From an uncultured Persicobacter sp. (GTDB lineage Bacteria; Bacteroidota; Bacteroidia; Cytophagales; Cyclobacteriaceae), in NCBI GenBank assembly GCA_947498325.1, contig CANMKE010000001.1:1-64000 (forward strand): a DNA stretch of 64,000 bases. Direction: 5' to 3'. Shown here piece after piece: positions 32,765 through 42,251 of this stretch. Every line of letters begins with the position of its first letter. Position 1 is the stretch's first letter. The translations under genes were made by a program, and so were the position numbers. The notes under the pieces were generated by a model, which saw only the letters and a list, made by a program, of their open reading frames with translations, searched no databases and was not told the origin of the DNA.

Positions 32765-33994
32765 TTAACTATTTTCTTCTGTCGCTTCCAACTGCTCAAC
32801 ACCCATATTCCAAAGGGTGAAAGCAAATAAATCAGCATACTCCTTGATGATCATATCGGTTGGTTTTCCTGCGCCGTGCCCAGCATTGGATTCAATGCGG
32901 ATCAGCACCGGGTTTTCTCCTTCATGACAATGCTGCAATTCTGCGGCGAATTTGAAAGAGTGTGCAGGTACCACACGGTCGTCGTGATCGGCCGTGGTAA
33001 CCATCGTTGCCGGATAAGCGGTGCCTTTTTTGAGTGCATGAACAGGCGAATATTTCTTCAAATACTCAAACATTTCCTTGCTGTCCTCAGCTGTTCCATA
33101 ATCATACGCCCAACCTGCACCTGCGGTGAATTGGTGATAACGCAACATGTCCATCACCCCAACGGCAGGTAAAGCCACTTTGAACAGTTCCGGACGCTGA
33201 GCCATACAAGCACCTACCAATAAACCACCATTGGAGCCACCACGGATCGCCAAACGCTCCGAGCTGGAGTATTTATTTTCGATCAGGTATTCTGCTGCGG
33301 AAATGAAGTCGTCAAAGACATTTTGCTTCTTCATTTTTGTTCCAGCCAGATGCCATTCTTCGCCATATTCACCACCACCACGCAAGTTCGGTACGGCATA
33401 AACGCCACCGTTTTCCAACCAAGCCACCATCGGCGTAGAGAACGAAGGCGTCAGGTTCACACCAAATCCACCGTAACCATACAATAGGGTAGGGTTGTTG
33501 CCATCCAACTTCAATCCTTTTTTGTAGGTGATGATCATCGGGATCTTGGTGCCATCTTTTGAAGCATAGAAAATTTGCTTGGACTCAAAATCCGCACTGT
33601 TGAACTGTACCTCCGATTTTTTGTAAAGCTGTCGTGCGGCACTGAAGTAATCCTGGGTGCCCGTTTCAAGATGCACGTGTCTAAAGCCTTTTTCTTTGGC
33701 AAACCTCAAAACATAGTGTAACAACTGACTGGCCACCCCTTTATTTCTGACCACTTTTGAAGTACGCATAGATTTTAATTCCACCTGATCTTCAGAATGT
33801 GCTTTGATCGCCAAACAGCCCAATAACTGATCCGCTTCCCAGGCGGTAAAAAAGGTGATGTCTGCTGATTTGAGATGGTCGATGCCCAAGGTATGTACAC
33901 TTTCTTTTGGGGAGGTGGCATACATATCAGTGTGGTGTTCTTTCAGAAGAGCTTTGATGGCGTCGCCTTGAAGGTCGTCGATTTTTATTTGCAT
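32765..33994 (-). CDS. GNAT acetyltransferase fused to C-terminal half of prolyl oligopeptidase
   Basis: 409 aa, one clean reading frame. Residues 1-~125 are a GNAT domain ([20 protein letters not shown] is the acetyl-CoA loop; [15 protein letters not shown]). Residues ~126-409 are the S9 prolyl oligopeptidase catalytic domain, with nucleophile S254 in RGGSNGGLL, Asp in [12 protein letters not shown] (about 339) and H373 in NAGHGAGK. The beta-propeller that normally gates the active site (about 350 residues) is missing, as are the last GNAT strands. The joint falls at LYKK (123-126), a tetrapeptide plausible in both parents. Probably a recombination product; enzyme activity is uncertain. Confidence 0.8.
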   Translation of the reverse strand: MQIKIDDLQGDAIKALLKEHHTDMYATSPKESVHTLGIDHLKSADITFFTAWEADQLLGCLAIKAHSEDQVELKSMRTSKVVRNKGVASQLLHYVLRFAKEKGFRHVHLETGTQDYFSAARQLYKKSEVQFNSADFESKQIFYASKDGTKIPMIITYKKGLKLDGNNPTLLYGYGGFGVNLTPSFSTPMVAWLENGGVYAVPNLRGGGEYGEEWHLAGTKMKKQNVFDDFISAAEYLIENKYSSSERLAIRGGSNGGLLVGACMAQRPELFKVALPAVGVMDMLRYHQFTAGAGWAYDYGTAEDSKEMFEYLKKYSPVHALKKGTAYPATMVTTADHDDRVVPAHSFKFAAELQHCHEGENPVLIRIESNAGHGAGKPTDMIIKEYADLFAFTLWNMGVEQLEATEENS

Positions 33995-34425
33995 AAATGG
34001 TGCGGTTGATTTTTACTCAATTTCTGAAAGTACAGGCGGAAGGGCAAAATTTTTTTGCTATTGAATTGCCTGGTCCCGAGCAGACTTGATGAAAACCAGA
34101 AATCAACCATGTTTCGGCCATCATTTCACATGTTGCCTTATAGTCCAATTGCAGTTTTTATCAAATGGTGATGAAGAATACTGATACCGTCTTTAGTGAA
34201 ATCGATTCGCTTGACTTTTTTAAAACCTATTTTTAAAAGGAGGAATTATAGTCGGCAGATCTCCCTGCTTTGAGGTATTGATTTTCCAGTCCATTTTTTT
34301 GTTCAAGGTTTCTGTAGAAAAGGTAATTGAAAAGACATTTGGCTCAGCAATTGGCCTGCCCCTAAAAACATAATACTGGAATGGTCGTTCTAAAATCAAC
34401 TATTAATTTAAATACAAATCAGACA
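33995..34425. other. Intergenic region, no gene seen
   Basis: About 430 bp between the divergent chimera and SDR genes. No ORF, terminator or exact consensus promoter was recognised. Both promoters must lie here. Confidence 0.5.
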
Positions 34426-35181
34426 ATGAGTAAGTTAGCGGAAAAGATTGCAGTCGTTACAGGTGGAAACAGTGGTATTGGCTATGCCACAGCGGAGGAG
34501 TTTAAGGCTGAAGGTGCAACGGTGATCATCACTGGGCGATCAGAGGAGAAAGTACAAAAAGCCGCAGTGGATTTGGGTGTCGTGGGGAAGGTGGCAGATG
34601 TAACATCACTGGCCGCGATTGATCAGTTGGTATCAGAGGTTAAAGAAGAATTTGGGCATGTGGACGTGCTTTTTGTTAATGCGGGGATTTTTCAGCCTGC
34701 TCCTGTGGGGCAAGTCAGTGAGGAGCTTTTCGATCATCAGATGGCGACCAATTTTAAGGGTGCTGTTTTTACTATCGAAAAATTTTTGCCACTGATAAAA
34801 GATGGCGGATCAATCATTAACCTGTCGTCGGTAAATGCTTATGCGGGCATGCCGAACACCTCGATTTATTCAGCTTCAAAAGCAGCGCTGAATTCTTACA
34901 CAAGAACAGCGGCTATTGAGCTTGCCAGTCGGAAAATCAGGGTTAATGCCGTGAATCCTGGGCCGATCAGTACGCCAATATTTGAGAAAACAGGTATGGA
35001 TGAGGCGCAAATCAGTGGGTTCGCTGAGCAACTACAGAAGCGGATTCCGCTGAATGATTTTGGCAAGCCTGAAGAGGTAGCGCATTTGGTGACTTTCCTG
35101 GCCTCGGATGCGGCCTCATTTATTACAGGTGGGGAGTATAATGTGGACGGAGGAATCAATATCAATCCTATTTTATTATAA
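34426..35181 (+). CDS. Short-chain dehydrogenase/reductase (SDR)
   Basis: 251 aa from the ATG at 34,426; a start at 34,381 would add 15 residues before the Rossmann fold. Classical SDR features: cofactor motif TGGNSGIG (about 11-18), NAG (about 87), catalytic Ser in INLSSVN, YSASK (Tyr-x-x-x-Lys) and the C-terminal INPILL end. Typical substrates are small alcohols or ketones with NAD(P)H; the specificity is not readable. A methyltransferase and a TetR gene follow, and the latter may control this gene. Confidence 0.9.
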   Translation: MSKLAEKIAVVTGGNSGIGYATAEEFKAEGATVIITGRSEEKVQKAAVDLGVVGKVADVTSLAAIDQLVSEVKEEFGHVDVLFVNAGIFQPAPVGQVSEELFDHQMATNFKGAVFTIEKFLPLIKDGGSIINLSSVNAYAGMPNTSIYSASKAALNSYTRTAAIELASRKIRVNAVNPGPISTPIFEKTGMDEAQISGFAEQLQKRIPLNDFGKPEEVAHLVTFLASDAASFITGGEYNVDGGININPILL

Positions 35182-35396
35182 TAAAACAGGGGCTGTTGCA
35201 GAACCATAATTTTATCTTATACCACGAAACTTTATTTGGCCGCTGTATGGGCTGATCGATGTGTCTGCCCGAATCATCATAATTTTTGTGTGGTTTGGAT
35301 ATACACTCAGGTGTATCCGTACAGCTTACTTAATAATTTTTTGTGCTAAATTCATAGCATTGGCTTGTGCAACAGTCCCCTGAAATTTATGGACTT

Positions 35397-36011
35397 ATGA
35401 AAGATTTTTGGAACGAACGATACCGTCAGGCCGCTTATGCTTATGGGACCTCTCCCAATGTTTTTTTTAAATCAGCATTGGCAGAAATACAAGGGGACAC
35501 GCTTTTGTTGCCTGCAGAGGGCGAGGGGCGAAATGCTGTTCATGCCGCCTTGCTGGGTTGGCAGGTGAGGGCTTTTGACTGGAGTTCGGCAGCAAAGGAC
35601 AAAGCGGAGCAGCTTGCCCAACGCCATGGGGTTCAGCTTCATTATGAGGTCGGCGATTTATCGGCTTTAAATTTCCACGGACAGCAGTTCGATGCGCTGG
35701 GATTGATTTATGCGCATTTTTCTGCGGATCAACGGCAGGAATATTTCAGGAGCCTTGGTCAGTTGGTGCGCCTTGGTGGGCAGTTGATTTTTGAGGGGTT
35801 CAGCAGTAATCACCTTCAGTATCAGGAAATGAACCCGAAGGTTGGAGGGCCGAAAGACCCGTCAATGCTCTTTTCAGTAGAAGAAATGAGGGCTGATTTT
35901 CCTGCTTTTGATTTCAGTTTGCTCGAAGAAGTGACCGTTGATTTACAGGAAGGGGCAGGACATATCGGCAGAGGGTCAGTGATTCGGGGCATTGCAAAAA
36001 GAATACGATAG
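35397..36011 (+). CDS. Class I SAM methyltransferase (TehB/thiopurine-like)
   Basis: 204 aa from the ATG at 35,397. It starts FWNERYRQAAYAYGTSPN, the usual N-terminus of small methylases related to TehB and thiopurine methyltransferase. A degenerate SAM motif LLLPAEGEGRNAVHAALLG (about 33-51) and an acidic GDL follow. It may methylate small toxic compounds. It ends one base before the TetR gene, so both are co-transcribed. Confidence 0.8.
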   Translation: MKDFWNERYRQAAYAYGTSPNVFFKSALAEIQGDTLLLPAEGEGRNAVHAALLGWQVRAFDWSSAAKDKAEQLAQRHGVQLHYEVGDLSALNFHGQQFDALGLIYAHFSADQRQEYFRSLGQLVRLGGQLIFEGFSSNHLQYQEMNPKVGGPKDPSMLFSVEEMRADFPAFDFSLLEEVTVDLQEGAGHIGRGSVIRGIAKRIR

Positions 36012-36596
36012 ATGGGGAGAAACAAGGGATTCGATAAGGCGCAGGTGCTTGAGAAAGCCATGGAGGTTTTTTGGACGCAGGGCTATCATGCAACGTCCAT
36101 ACAGTCATTGGTCGATCATTTGGGGGTGAATCGGGCAAGTCTTTATGCTACTTTTGACTGTAAGGAGCTGCTTTTTCAGCAGGCTTTTGAATTGTATCAA
36201 CAGCAGAATGTCGATCAGTTGCCGACGATTTTGGTCAAGCATGAGGATGTGGTGGAGGGCTTTCGGTCGCTGTTCAGTATGGTGATTGATGATATCATCA
36301 CCGACCCGCAACACAAGGGCTGTTTTGTGGTCAATGTTACAACCGAACTGTCTAATGCAGATGAGGTCATTCGTGGTCTTTTGCAGGAAAATGCATCGAA
36401 GGTGGAGGCACATTTTACCACCTATATTGAGCGAGGGAAACAGAATGGGTCGGTAACATCAACGGTGCCTGCGGCGACTTTGGCACATTTGATCCTGACC
36501 TATTTCAATGGCTTGCGGGTGGTCGGCAAAACCGCCGAGGAAGCCATGCCGCTGCGTGCGGGCTTGGAGGCATTTTTAGGAATATTGCGGTCGTAG
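36012..36596 (+). CDS. TetR/AcrR-family regulator
   Basis: 194 aa. The N-terminal HTH is ALEKAMEVFW-like, then GYHATSIQSLVDHLGVNRASLY and FDCKELLFQQAF (about 10-60), the standard TetR layout. The C-terminal ~130 residues form the ligand-binding helical domain. It is immediately downstream of the methyltransferase with no gap, and the SDR is ~850 bp upstream, so the group may be a small detoxification unit under this repressor. The ligand is unknown. Confidence 0.9.
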   Translation: MGRNKGFDKAQVLEKAMEVFWTQGYHATSIQSLVDHLGVNRASLYATFDCKELLFQQAFELYQQQNVDQLPTILVKHEDVVEGFRSLFSMVIDDIITDPQHKGCFVVNVTTELSNADEVIRGLLQENASKVEAHFTTYIERGKQNGSVTSTVPAATLAHLILTYFNGLRVVGKTAEEAMPLRAGLEAFLGILRS

Positions 36597-36669
36597 ACAG
36601 CTGCCCACGACCAAAATATGTTTGTTTTTCGAAATGTCCCTAAGTGTCCCGAAGAACAATATCGGCTTT

Positions 36670-38190
36670 CTATTTTTTCTTTTTCAATACAAAAAGATCC
36701 TTTCGGCGGTCTTGCAGATTCTTTACGCTTCCAAACTGATTCAACTCCCTGAGCAAACCCAAATCCACATCAGCAATGAGAATCATTTCGGTATTTGCCG
36801 TAGCTTCCGCCTTGATCCCGTTTGCGGGAAATGAAAAATCGCAAGGGGTAAAAACGGTCGATTGTGCATACTGAATATCCATATTGTGTACCTTGGGCAA
36901 GTTACCGACACTGCCCGCAATGGCAACATAGCATTCGTTTTCAATGGCCCGAGCCTGTGCGCAATGGCGAACCCGCGAGTAACCATTTTGGGTGTCGGTC
37001 AGGAATGGGACAAACAAAATGTCCATCCCTTCATCAGCAAGCAACCTGCCGAGCTCTGGGAATTCCGTATCGTAACAGATCAGTACTCCAATTTTCCCAC
37101 AATCGGTATCAAAGGTTTTCAGCTCACGTCCGCCCTGCATTCCCCACACTTTCGCTTCGTCAGGGGTAACGTGTAATTTTTCATATCGATCCGTAGATCC
37201 ATCCCGACGGCACAAATAGCCAACATTATAGAGCAAATCATCAACAATTTCTGGCATGCTGCCCGTAATAATATTGATGTTGTAAGCCACTGCCAATTCC
37301 GAAAATTTTGAAACAATCCGATCCGTGTATTTTGAAAGCTCGCGAATGGCCTCCGATTCTGGCAGGTGGTTGTTGCCTGCCATCAGTGGGGCATTGAAAA
37401 ACTCAGGAAATAGGGCAAAGTCAGACCTGTAGCTTGACACGGCATCGACGAAGAATTCGGCCTGTTGCATCAGTTCTTCCAGATTATTGTAGGGGCGCAT
37501 TTGCCACTGAATCAGTCCCAGTCGAATGACGGTCTTCTGCTGGGAAGCCTGCTTGTTGGGCTTTTGGTAATAGATATTGTCCCACTCCATAAGCACGGCG
37601 AACTCATTGGAGTCGGTGTCGCCATCAAGATATTTTTTCAATACTTTGGAGGGGTGGAAATCATTCGAAATCTGAAAATTCAGTACAGGGTCATGAATTT
37701 CCTTTCTTTTCACCTTTTCGATGTATTCTTTAGGGCTGATTTCTTCAGCATATTTGTGGTAATTGGGGATCCGTCCGCCAAAGGCGATGCTCCGCAGATT
37801 CAGCCTTTCACAAAGCTCCTTGCGGTAATCGTAAAGGCGTCGGCCAAGTCGGAGGCCACGATATTCTGATTTAATGAATACATCAATACCATAGAGCACA
37901 TTTCCGTCAGGTCGGTGGGTGTTGAAGGTGTAATTTCCTGTGATTTGCTGATAAGTATGATGATCCTCGAATTCGGAATAATCAACGATGATCGAAAGGG
38001 CACAACCCGCTAACTGACCATTCACCTTCAGTACAATTTGTCCTTCAGGAAATTTGTCAATCAGTGATTTCAAGTGCTCTTCGAGCCAATAGGCATCAGG
38101 CAAGGAGGCGTATGCCTCGATCATTGCCGACTTCAATTCCTGATAATCGTTCAGGGTCAGGTATTGCAGTTCTATGTTCTCAATGTTCAT
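36670..38190 (-). CDS. Bifunctional GNAT acetyltransferase / carbon-nitrogen hydrolase
   Basis: 506 aa. The N-terminal GNAT domain (about 5-175) has the acetyl-CoA loop RGLRLGRRLYDYR. The C-terminal nitrilase-superfamily domain (about 220-490) has the Glu-Lys-Cys triad: E in LFPEFFNAP, K in EKLHVTPDE, C in VLICYDTEFPE. This fusion is a recognised family in Bacteroidota and Proteobacteria; substrates are not established, amide or nitrile hydrolysis being the family reaction. Cytoplasmic. The two halves look intact, unlike the chimera at 32,765. Confidence 0.93.
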   Translation of the reverse strand: MNIENIELQYLTLNDYQELKSAMIEAYASLPDAYWLEEHLKSLIDKFPEGQIVLKVNGQLAGCALSIIVDYSEFEDHHTYQQITGNYTFNTHRPDGNVLYGIDVFIKSEYRGLRLGRRLYDYRKELCERLNLRSIAFGGRIPNYHKYAEEISPKEYIEKVKRKEIHDPVLNFQISNDFHPSKVLKKYLDGDTDSNEFAVLMEWDNIYYQKPNKQASQQKTVIRLGLIQWQMRPYNNLEELMQQAEFFVDAVSSYRSDFALFPEFFNAPLMAGNNHLPESEAIRELSKYTDRIVSKFSELAVAYNINIITGSMPEIVDDLLYNVGYLCRRDGSTDRYEKLHVTPDEAKVWGMQGGRELKTFDTDCGKIGVLICYDTEFPELGRLLADEGMDILFVPFLTDTQNGYSRVRHCAQARAIENECYVAIAGSVGNLPKVHNMDIQYAQSTVFTPCDFSFPANGIKAEATANTEMILIADVDLGLLRELNQFGSVKNLQDRRKDLFVLKKKK

Positions 38191-38253
38191 AAAGGTGATG
38201 TTTGTAGTCGCTTTTAGGGATTTTTCAGTGAACAGTAATTTTAGTTTTCGAGT

Positions 38254-38541
38254 CTAACGATCTGCGGGAGCGATAGGCTTGAGTTGTCGTTTTTTTTCTT
38301 CAAATGTGGCTTTTTTTATTGGATTTAACACGGCTTTTTTGCTGATGGGATATTTTTTTAACAGTGATTTCGGACGTATGGGGCGACGTTCAAAATTGCC
38401 GCCACAATTAGGGCAAACATCCTCAAGGATTCCTGTTACGCAATCGGCACAAAAGGTGCAGTCGAAAGTGCAAATCATCGCTTCCTCGCTGTCGTAGGGC
38501 AGGGGTTTATTGCAGTTTTCACAGTTTGGCCTTATTTCCAT
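38254..38541 (-). CDS. DUF1272 zinc-ribbon protein
   Basis: 95 aa. The first ~50 residues hold the family's Cys pattern CENCNKPLP, then CTFDCTFCADC and CPNCGGNF, able to bind two zinc ions. This is followed by a basic tail (RRPIRPKSLLKKYP). Function unknown. Single gene, divergent from the SelW-like gene. Confidence 0.88.
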   Translation of the reverse strand: MEIRPNCENCNKPLPYDSEEAMICTFDCTFCADCVTGILEDVCPNCGGNFERRPIRPKSLLKKYPISKKAVLNPIKKATFEEKKRQLKPIAPADR

Positions 38542-38655
38542 GATTTTTGTGTTTGATGGTGATATAAGTTCTGCCTTTTTAACGATTTTATCACAAAATT
38601 ACTCCTGCTTTTGTAACTTGAAGTCTTAAAATCAAGCACAAAACAGAAACCTAAA

Positions 38656-38931
38656 TTGAAGAAACCACAAATAACGATCAAGTACTGTACGCAGTGTAAA
38701 TGGCTATTACGCGCAGGGTGGATGGCGCAAGAGTTGTTGCAAACCTTTGAAACGGACCTCGAGGGGGTGCAGCTGATGCCTGCGACGGGGGGCACATATG
38801 AAATTTTGATTGACGATCAACTGATATTCAGCTTTAAGGTATCCCGAAGATTTCCACAACCGAAAGAGATTAAAAAATTGATCCGAGATCATATCGATCC
38901 AGATCGTGATTTAGGGCATAATGATCGATAA
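38656..38931 (+). CDS. SelT/SelW/SelH-like selenoprotein-family protein (Cys form)
   Basis: 91 aa with a thioredoxin-like Rdx fold. The redox motif is CTQC near residue 10 (KYCTQCKWLL), with Cys at the position of selenocysteine in animal SelW, followed by TGGTYEILIDD and SFKVSRRFPQPKEIK, all typical. The start is a TTG at 38,656; no ATG fits the conserved N-terminus. It ends 1 nt before the cytochrome gene start, so the two are probably co-transcribed. The redox partner is unknown. Confidence 0.85.
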   Translation: MKKPQITIKYCTQCKWLLRAGWMAQELLQTFETDLEGVQLMPATGGTYEILIDDQLIFSFKVSRRFPQPKEIKKLIRDHIDPDRDLGHNDR

Positions 38932-38932
38932 T

Positions 38933-39346
38933 ATGAAGAAGTATTTATTTTTAGGGCTGAGTTTGCTGATGTTGTTTTCCTGCGATCCCGAACAGACCAA
39001 GACCAAACAATATGTGGTTAATGGGCAGCGCCTGTATATGCAGTATTGTACCAATTGCCATCAGGCGGATGGCCGTGGAGTGGGCAAGCTTTATCCGCCA
39101 TTGAATGGGTCAGATTTTTTAAAGGATCAAGCGGCAACCATCTGCGCAATCAGGTATGGGCTTAAAGGAGAAATTATGGTGAATGGCCAGTTATACGACC
39201 AGCCAATGCCCGCAATGAATACCTTGAAACCGTTGGATATTGCTGAGATTGCGACCTTCATCAGTATCACTTGGGGGGGCGGATCGCAGCGGGTAACCGT
39301 TGATCAGGTCAATGAGATTTTAAGTCAGTGTAAGCCTGTGGATTAA
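38933..39346 (+). CDS. Cytochrome c lipoprotein
   Basis: 137 aa from the ATG at 38,933. The signal peptide ends in the lipobox LFSC, so it is membrane-anchored on the periplasmic side. One haem c site CTNCH occurs in YMQYCTNCHQADGRG, with a probable axial Met in QPMPAMNTL near residue 92. Class I cytochrome c size. A small electron carrier or the subunit of an oxidase; no oxidase gene is nearby. Coupled to the SelW-like gene. Confidence 0.9.
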   Translation: MKKYLFLGLSLLMLFSCDPEQTKTKQYVVNGQRLYMQYCTNCHQADGRGVGKLYPPLNGSDFLKDQAATICAIRYGLKGEIMVNGQLYDQPMPAMNTLKPLDIAEIATFISITWGGGSQRVTVDQVNEILSQCKPVD

Positions 39347-39534
39347 AGCACAATGAGAAGGTAATTTATTTCTTAAAAAGTCAAATAATTATTGAAATAA
39401 TTAATATTTATCACTAATTTCTATCTTATAAGTTCTTCGGTTTTTGATTTTCATGCTGAAATCCTTCATTGGTGGGTTCAGTATTTTGATTCATGTACGG
39501 TTGAACGACTTATTAATCTTTAATTGTTTTAGTG

Positions 39535-39795
39535 ATGAACATTTTTGTTGCCAAATTAGGAGCTGACACATCCAGCGATTCCCTCCGTGAGCTTTTTGAA
39601 CAATACGGCGAAGTGGCTTTTGCCCGTGTAATTTTTGACCGTGAGACAGGTATGTCTAAGCGATTCGGTTTTGTAGAAATGCCGAACACCCCAGAAGCTT
39701 ATATGGCAATTGTTGAAACCAACGAGCTGTATTTTGAGGGGAGTAATATTGTGGTGAAAAAGGCAAAACCGAAAGAGGAAATGGCACCAAGATAG
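39535..39795 (+). CDS. RNA recognition motif (RRM) protein
   Basis: 86 aa: a single RRM with RNP2 IFVAKL and RNP1 KRFGFVEM, plus a short charged tail (KPKEEMAPR). Stand-alone RRM proteins are frequent in Bacteroidota and cyanobacteria and bind single-stranded RNA. The start is the ATG at 39,535; a GTG lies 3 nt upstream. Single gene followed by a bidirectional terminator. Confidence 0.92.
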   Translation: MNIFVAKLGADTSSDSLRELFEQYGEVAFARVIFDRETGMSKRFGFVEMPNTPEAYMAIVETNELYFEGSNIVVKKAKPKEEMAPR

Positions 39796-39830
39796 TTTTC
39801 AAGTCCTATTTTCGTTTAAACAACATGGCA

Positions 39831-39864
39831 AAAAAAAGGAACCCTGATTAGGGTTCCTTTTTTA
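39831..39864. terminator. Bidirectional intrinsic terminator
   Basis: Seven A, GGAACCCT (39,838-39,845), loop GATT, AGGGTTCC (39,850-39,857), six T. It serves the RRM gene and the convergent lipoprotein gene. Confidence 0.92.
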
Positions 39865-39865
39865 A

Positions 39866-40282
39866 TTATTGAAGTTTTGTTCGCGCATGCTCCACGGCAC
39901 GATCCATCATTTCATTTACCTGCGTGATGTTTTCCTTTTCTTCTAACAGGTACTGCTTGGCATCTTCAAAAGAAAGGGTATCATATTGGGTATTGAGGTT
40001 GTGCATCCAGTCCATCATCGCCCGTTCAGATTTGAGTAAATTGATGTTCATCTTATTCAGCTCGTCGAGGGTGGGTTTATCCAGGGAATCCTGTCCGTTG
40101 GCCAGCTGTTTCTGAATTTCCGCCTGATATTTGACGATCGGCTGAAGCTTGGGCATCGCTACATCGTGAATATCAATGACCTGGTCATAGATTTGTTTTA
40201 ACTCCTGTTGTTGTTTTTTCTTTTCACCATTACAGGAAATCATGATGATCCCAAGGCATAGTATTGATAGAATCTGTTTCAT
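39866..40282 (-). CDS. Helical lipoprotein, 138 aa
   Basis: A lipoprotein signal (MKQILSILCLGIIMISC) is followed by a fully helical, charged body (KKKQQQELKQIYDQ; KENITQVNEMMDRAVEHA). The pattern fits small Bacteroidota lipoproteins annotated as inclusion-protein-like. A role in envelope structure is possible; no enzyme motif. Single gene ending on the shared terminator. Confidence 0.75.
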   Translation of the reverse strand: MKQILSILCLGIIMISCNGEKKKQQQELKQIYDQVIDIHDVAMPKLQPIVKYQAEIQKQLANGQDSLDKPTLDELNKMNINLLKSERAMMDWMHNLNTQYDTLSFEDAKQYLLEEKENITQVNEMMDRAVEHARTKLQ

Positions 40283-40347
40283 TTTGGTTGGTAAAGGTTA
40301 TGGTGGTAATTTCGTGACTCTTCGGCGACTTTCAATATTAAAACAGC

Positions 40348-42120
40348 CTAAATATCTAAAATAGTAAACTCTACACGGCGATTGATCGCCCGATTGTCAT
40401 CGGAGTCGTTGGCTACCTGAGGTTTTTCTGCGCCGTATCCTTTACTGGTAATTCGCCAGTCACTAATCCCCTGTTCTACCAAATAAGCCCGTACTGCTGC
40501 CGCTCGGTCTCTGGAAAGTGTTTTATTGTAGTTGTTGTTTCCCACATTATCGGTATGTCCTGCAATTTCAATCTGAAGATTTGGCGTCTTTTCCATAAGC
40601 TGTACCACTTTGTCCAAAGCTTCGAAAGAGGATGCTTTCAGGCTTGCGCGGTCAAAGTCAAAGAACACATTGTCCAGGCGGACTGTGGTTCCTACTTCAA
40701 GGGGCGTAAGATAAAAATCAAGCGGGTAGCCTTCGTCAAAATGGTGTTTTTCAATTTCAACAGGGACTGAGAGCCCAATAAAACCTTCTATGTTGATGCT
40801 GAATTCATAAGTGCCTTCTTTTGCGACTTCAACACTGTAGCCCCCATCAAAAGCAGCGCTGTTGGTCAGGAATTCCTCGGCGCCAGTAATTTTTATCTCC
40901 GCTTCAATAGGTTCGTTGGTTTTTTTATTCATGACCACGCCATAAACCTCCGCAAGCTTTCGGGGTGCTTTCAGCGCAAAATCAAAATACATGGTAGAGT
41001 CCTGTTTGATTTTTGGCGCCTTAAAGGTTGTGGAAACATATTCTTTAGTGCCAATGGCAATTTTCAGATCGTATTTATGGCCGTCAGGAATGGCAATTTC
41101 ATAAAAGCCTCCTGCATTGCTGTAAAAGAAAGTGTCTATTTTAGCGTGAACGTTGAGCACATTGATGGAGGCCTCGAGTGGCATCTGGTCATCCTCATTG
41201 GTAATCGACCCTGAGAGGGTCAATACTGGAGGCTTTGGCAATAGTCCAAGAATATCCAGCGAGTTTCCCGTAGTGCCCGGGTAAGTTCGGGTGGTGTAGG
41301 CTTTTCCTTCCTGATCGAGGGAGAAGTAGGCGTCAAAACCAACTGTATTTACTGGCGGACCTACATTTTCTGGTTTCGACCATCGCAAAAAGGTATCATC
41401 CAATCTTTCTGATCGGTAAATATCCATACCGCCATTTCCGCCAGGTCGGTTGGAGGCAAAATACAGGGTTTTGTCATCCAGTGAAAGGAAAGGGGCAAAT
41501 TCATCCCGACGGGTATTGAGGTTGGTCAGGCGTAAAGGAGCGGAATACTCCGTACCACCAATTCTTTTACTCACATAAAGGTCAGAGAATTTATCGTCGG
41601 GCTTTTCACTGAAATACAAGATCAGTACGGCCATGTCGCTACTCATGGTTGCACCAGAAAAGCGGCCTTTTTTCATTTTGTTGTACCCTTTGACCGTGAT
41701 CGCCTTTGGGCTGCTCCAACCTGAGGAGGTTTTGGTGGTAATGGCCAAACCATCTTCTTTTTTACTGTTACCACCCCGAACGAGCAGGTATTGCCCTGTG
41801 GGAGAAATCCACATCACTTCATTGAATCTTCTGTTGTTTAACGGAGACTTCATATGCTGGGCTTTGCCCCAAAAACCATCCGCTTGCATTTCCGAGAACC
41901 AGATGTCCTGTCCACCATTTTCCCCTTTTTTGTTATCAGGGTGGTTTGTACGGACAAAATACAGCGTTTTGCCATCGGGTGCCACCAAAGGAGCGGACTC
42001 ATGATAAGTGGAATTTACATTCTTTCCCAGCCGCTGTAAGTTGAATTTCATGGAGCCACTATTTTGCCCAAAGACGAAAAGTGGCAAAAAAATGCCAAAT
42101 AAGGTAATAATGAATTTCAT
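40348..42120 (-). CDS. OmpA-family protein with PD40 beta-propeller and carboxypeptidase-like domains
   Basis: 590 aa. A signal peptide (about 1-19) is followed by WD40-like PD40 repeats (about 35-280; PLVAPDGKTLYFVR, APFLSLDDKTLYFAS). Two carboxypeptidase-regulatory-like beta modules follow (about 300-460), then the OmpA C-terminal peptidoglycan-binding domain (about 480-590; IAGHTDNVGNNNYN, SRDRAAAVRAYL). It probably anchors the outer membrane to the cell wall. The architecture resembles PorE-type proteins of the type IX secretion system, but no por gene is nearby. It has its own promoter at 42,154-42,184. Confidence 0.9.
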   Translation of the reverse strand: MKFIITLFGIFLPLFVFGQNSGSMKFNLQRLGKNVNSTYHESAPLVAPDGKTLYFVRTNHPDNKKGENGGQDIWFSEMQADGFWGKAQHMKSPLNNRRFNEVMWISPTGQYLLVRGGNSKKEDGLAITTKTSSGWSSPKAITVKGYNKMKKGRFSGATMSSDMAVLILYFSEKPDDKFSDLYVSKRIGGTEYSAPLRLTNLNTRRDEFAPFLSLDDKTLYFASNRPGGNGGMDIYRSERLDDTFLRWSKPENVGPPVNTVGFDAYFSLDQEGKAYTTRTYPGTTGNSLDILGLLPKPPVLTLSGSITNEDDQMPLEASINVLNVHAKIDTFFYSNAGGFYEIAIPDGHKYDLKIAIGTKEYVSTTFKAPKIKQDSTMYFDFALKAPRKLAEVYGVVMNKKTNEPIEAEIKITGAEEFLTNSAAFDGGYSVEVAKEGTYEFSINIEGFIGLSVPVEIEKHHFDEGYPLDFYLTPLEVGTTVRLDNVFFDFDRASLKASSFEALDKVVQLMEKTPNLQIEIAGHTDNVGNNNYNKTLSRDRAAAVRAYLVEQGISDWRITSKGYGAEKPQVANDSDDNRAINRRVEFTILDI

Positions 42121-42129
42121 AGATTGATG

Positions 42130-42184
42130 TTTTGTCTACAGTGTAGTATAAGACAAAACTAAAAGAAAGTTTATCAGATTCAAA
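42130..42184 (-). promoter_or_regulatory. Promoter and overlapping inverted repeat of OmpA-family gene
   Basis: Minus strand TTTG (42,184-42,181), 19 bp, TAGTTTTG (42,161-42,154), an exact consensus. An inverted repeat TTTTGTCT/AGACAAAA (42,130-42,137 and 42,151-42,158) overlaps the -7 box and start region, a possible operator or leader hairpin. Confidence 0.7.
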
Positions 42185-42251
42185 TACGAACCTCATATTG
42201 GGATGTGATACTTTCCTTTTTTGGCCACCTTAATTCCCCATGTGGCTTACT

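Noticed and set aside
34381-34425. Upstream ATG of the SDR gene as true start
   Set aside because: Adds 15 residues before the conserved Rossmann start; the ATG at 34,426 fits the family.
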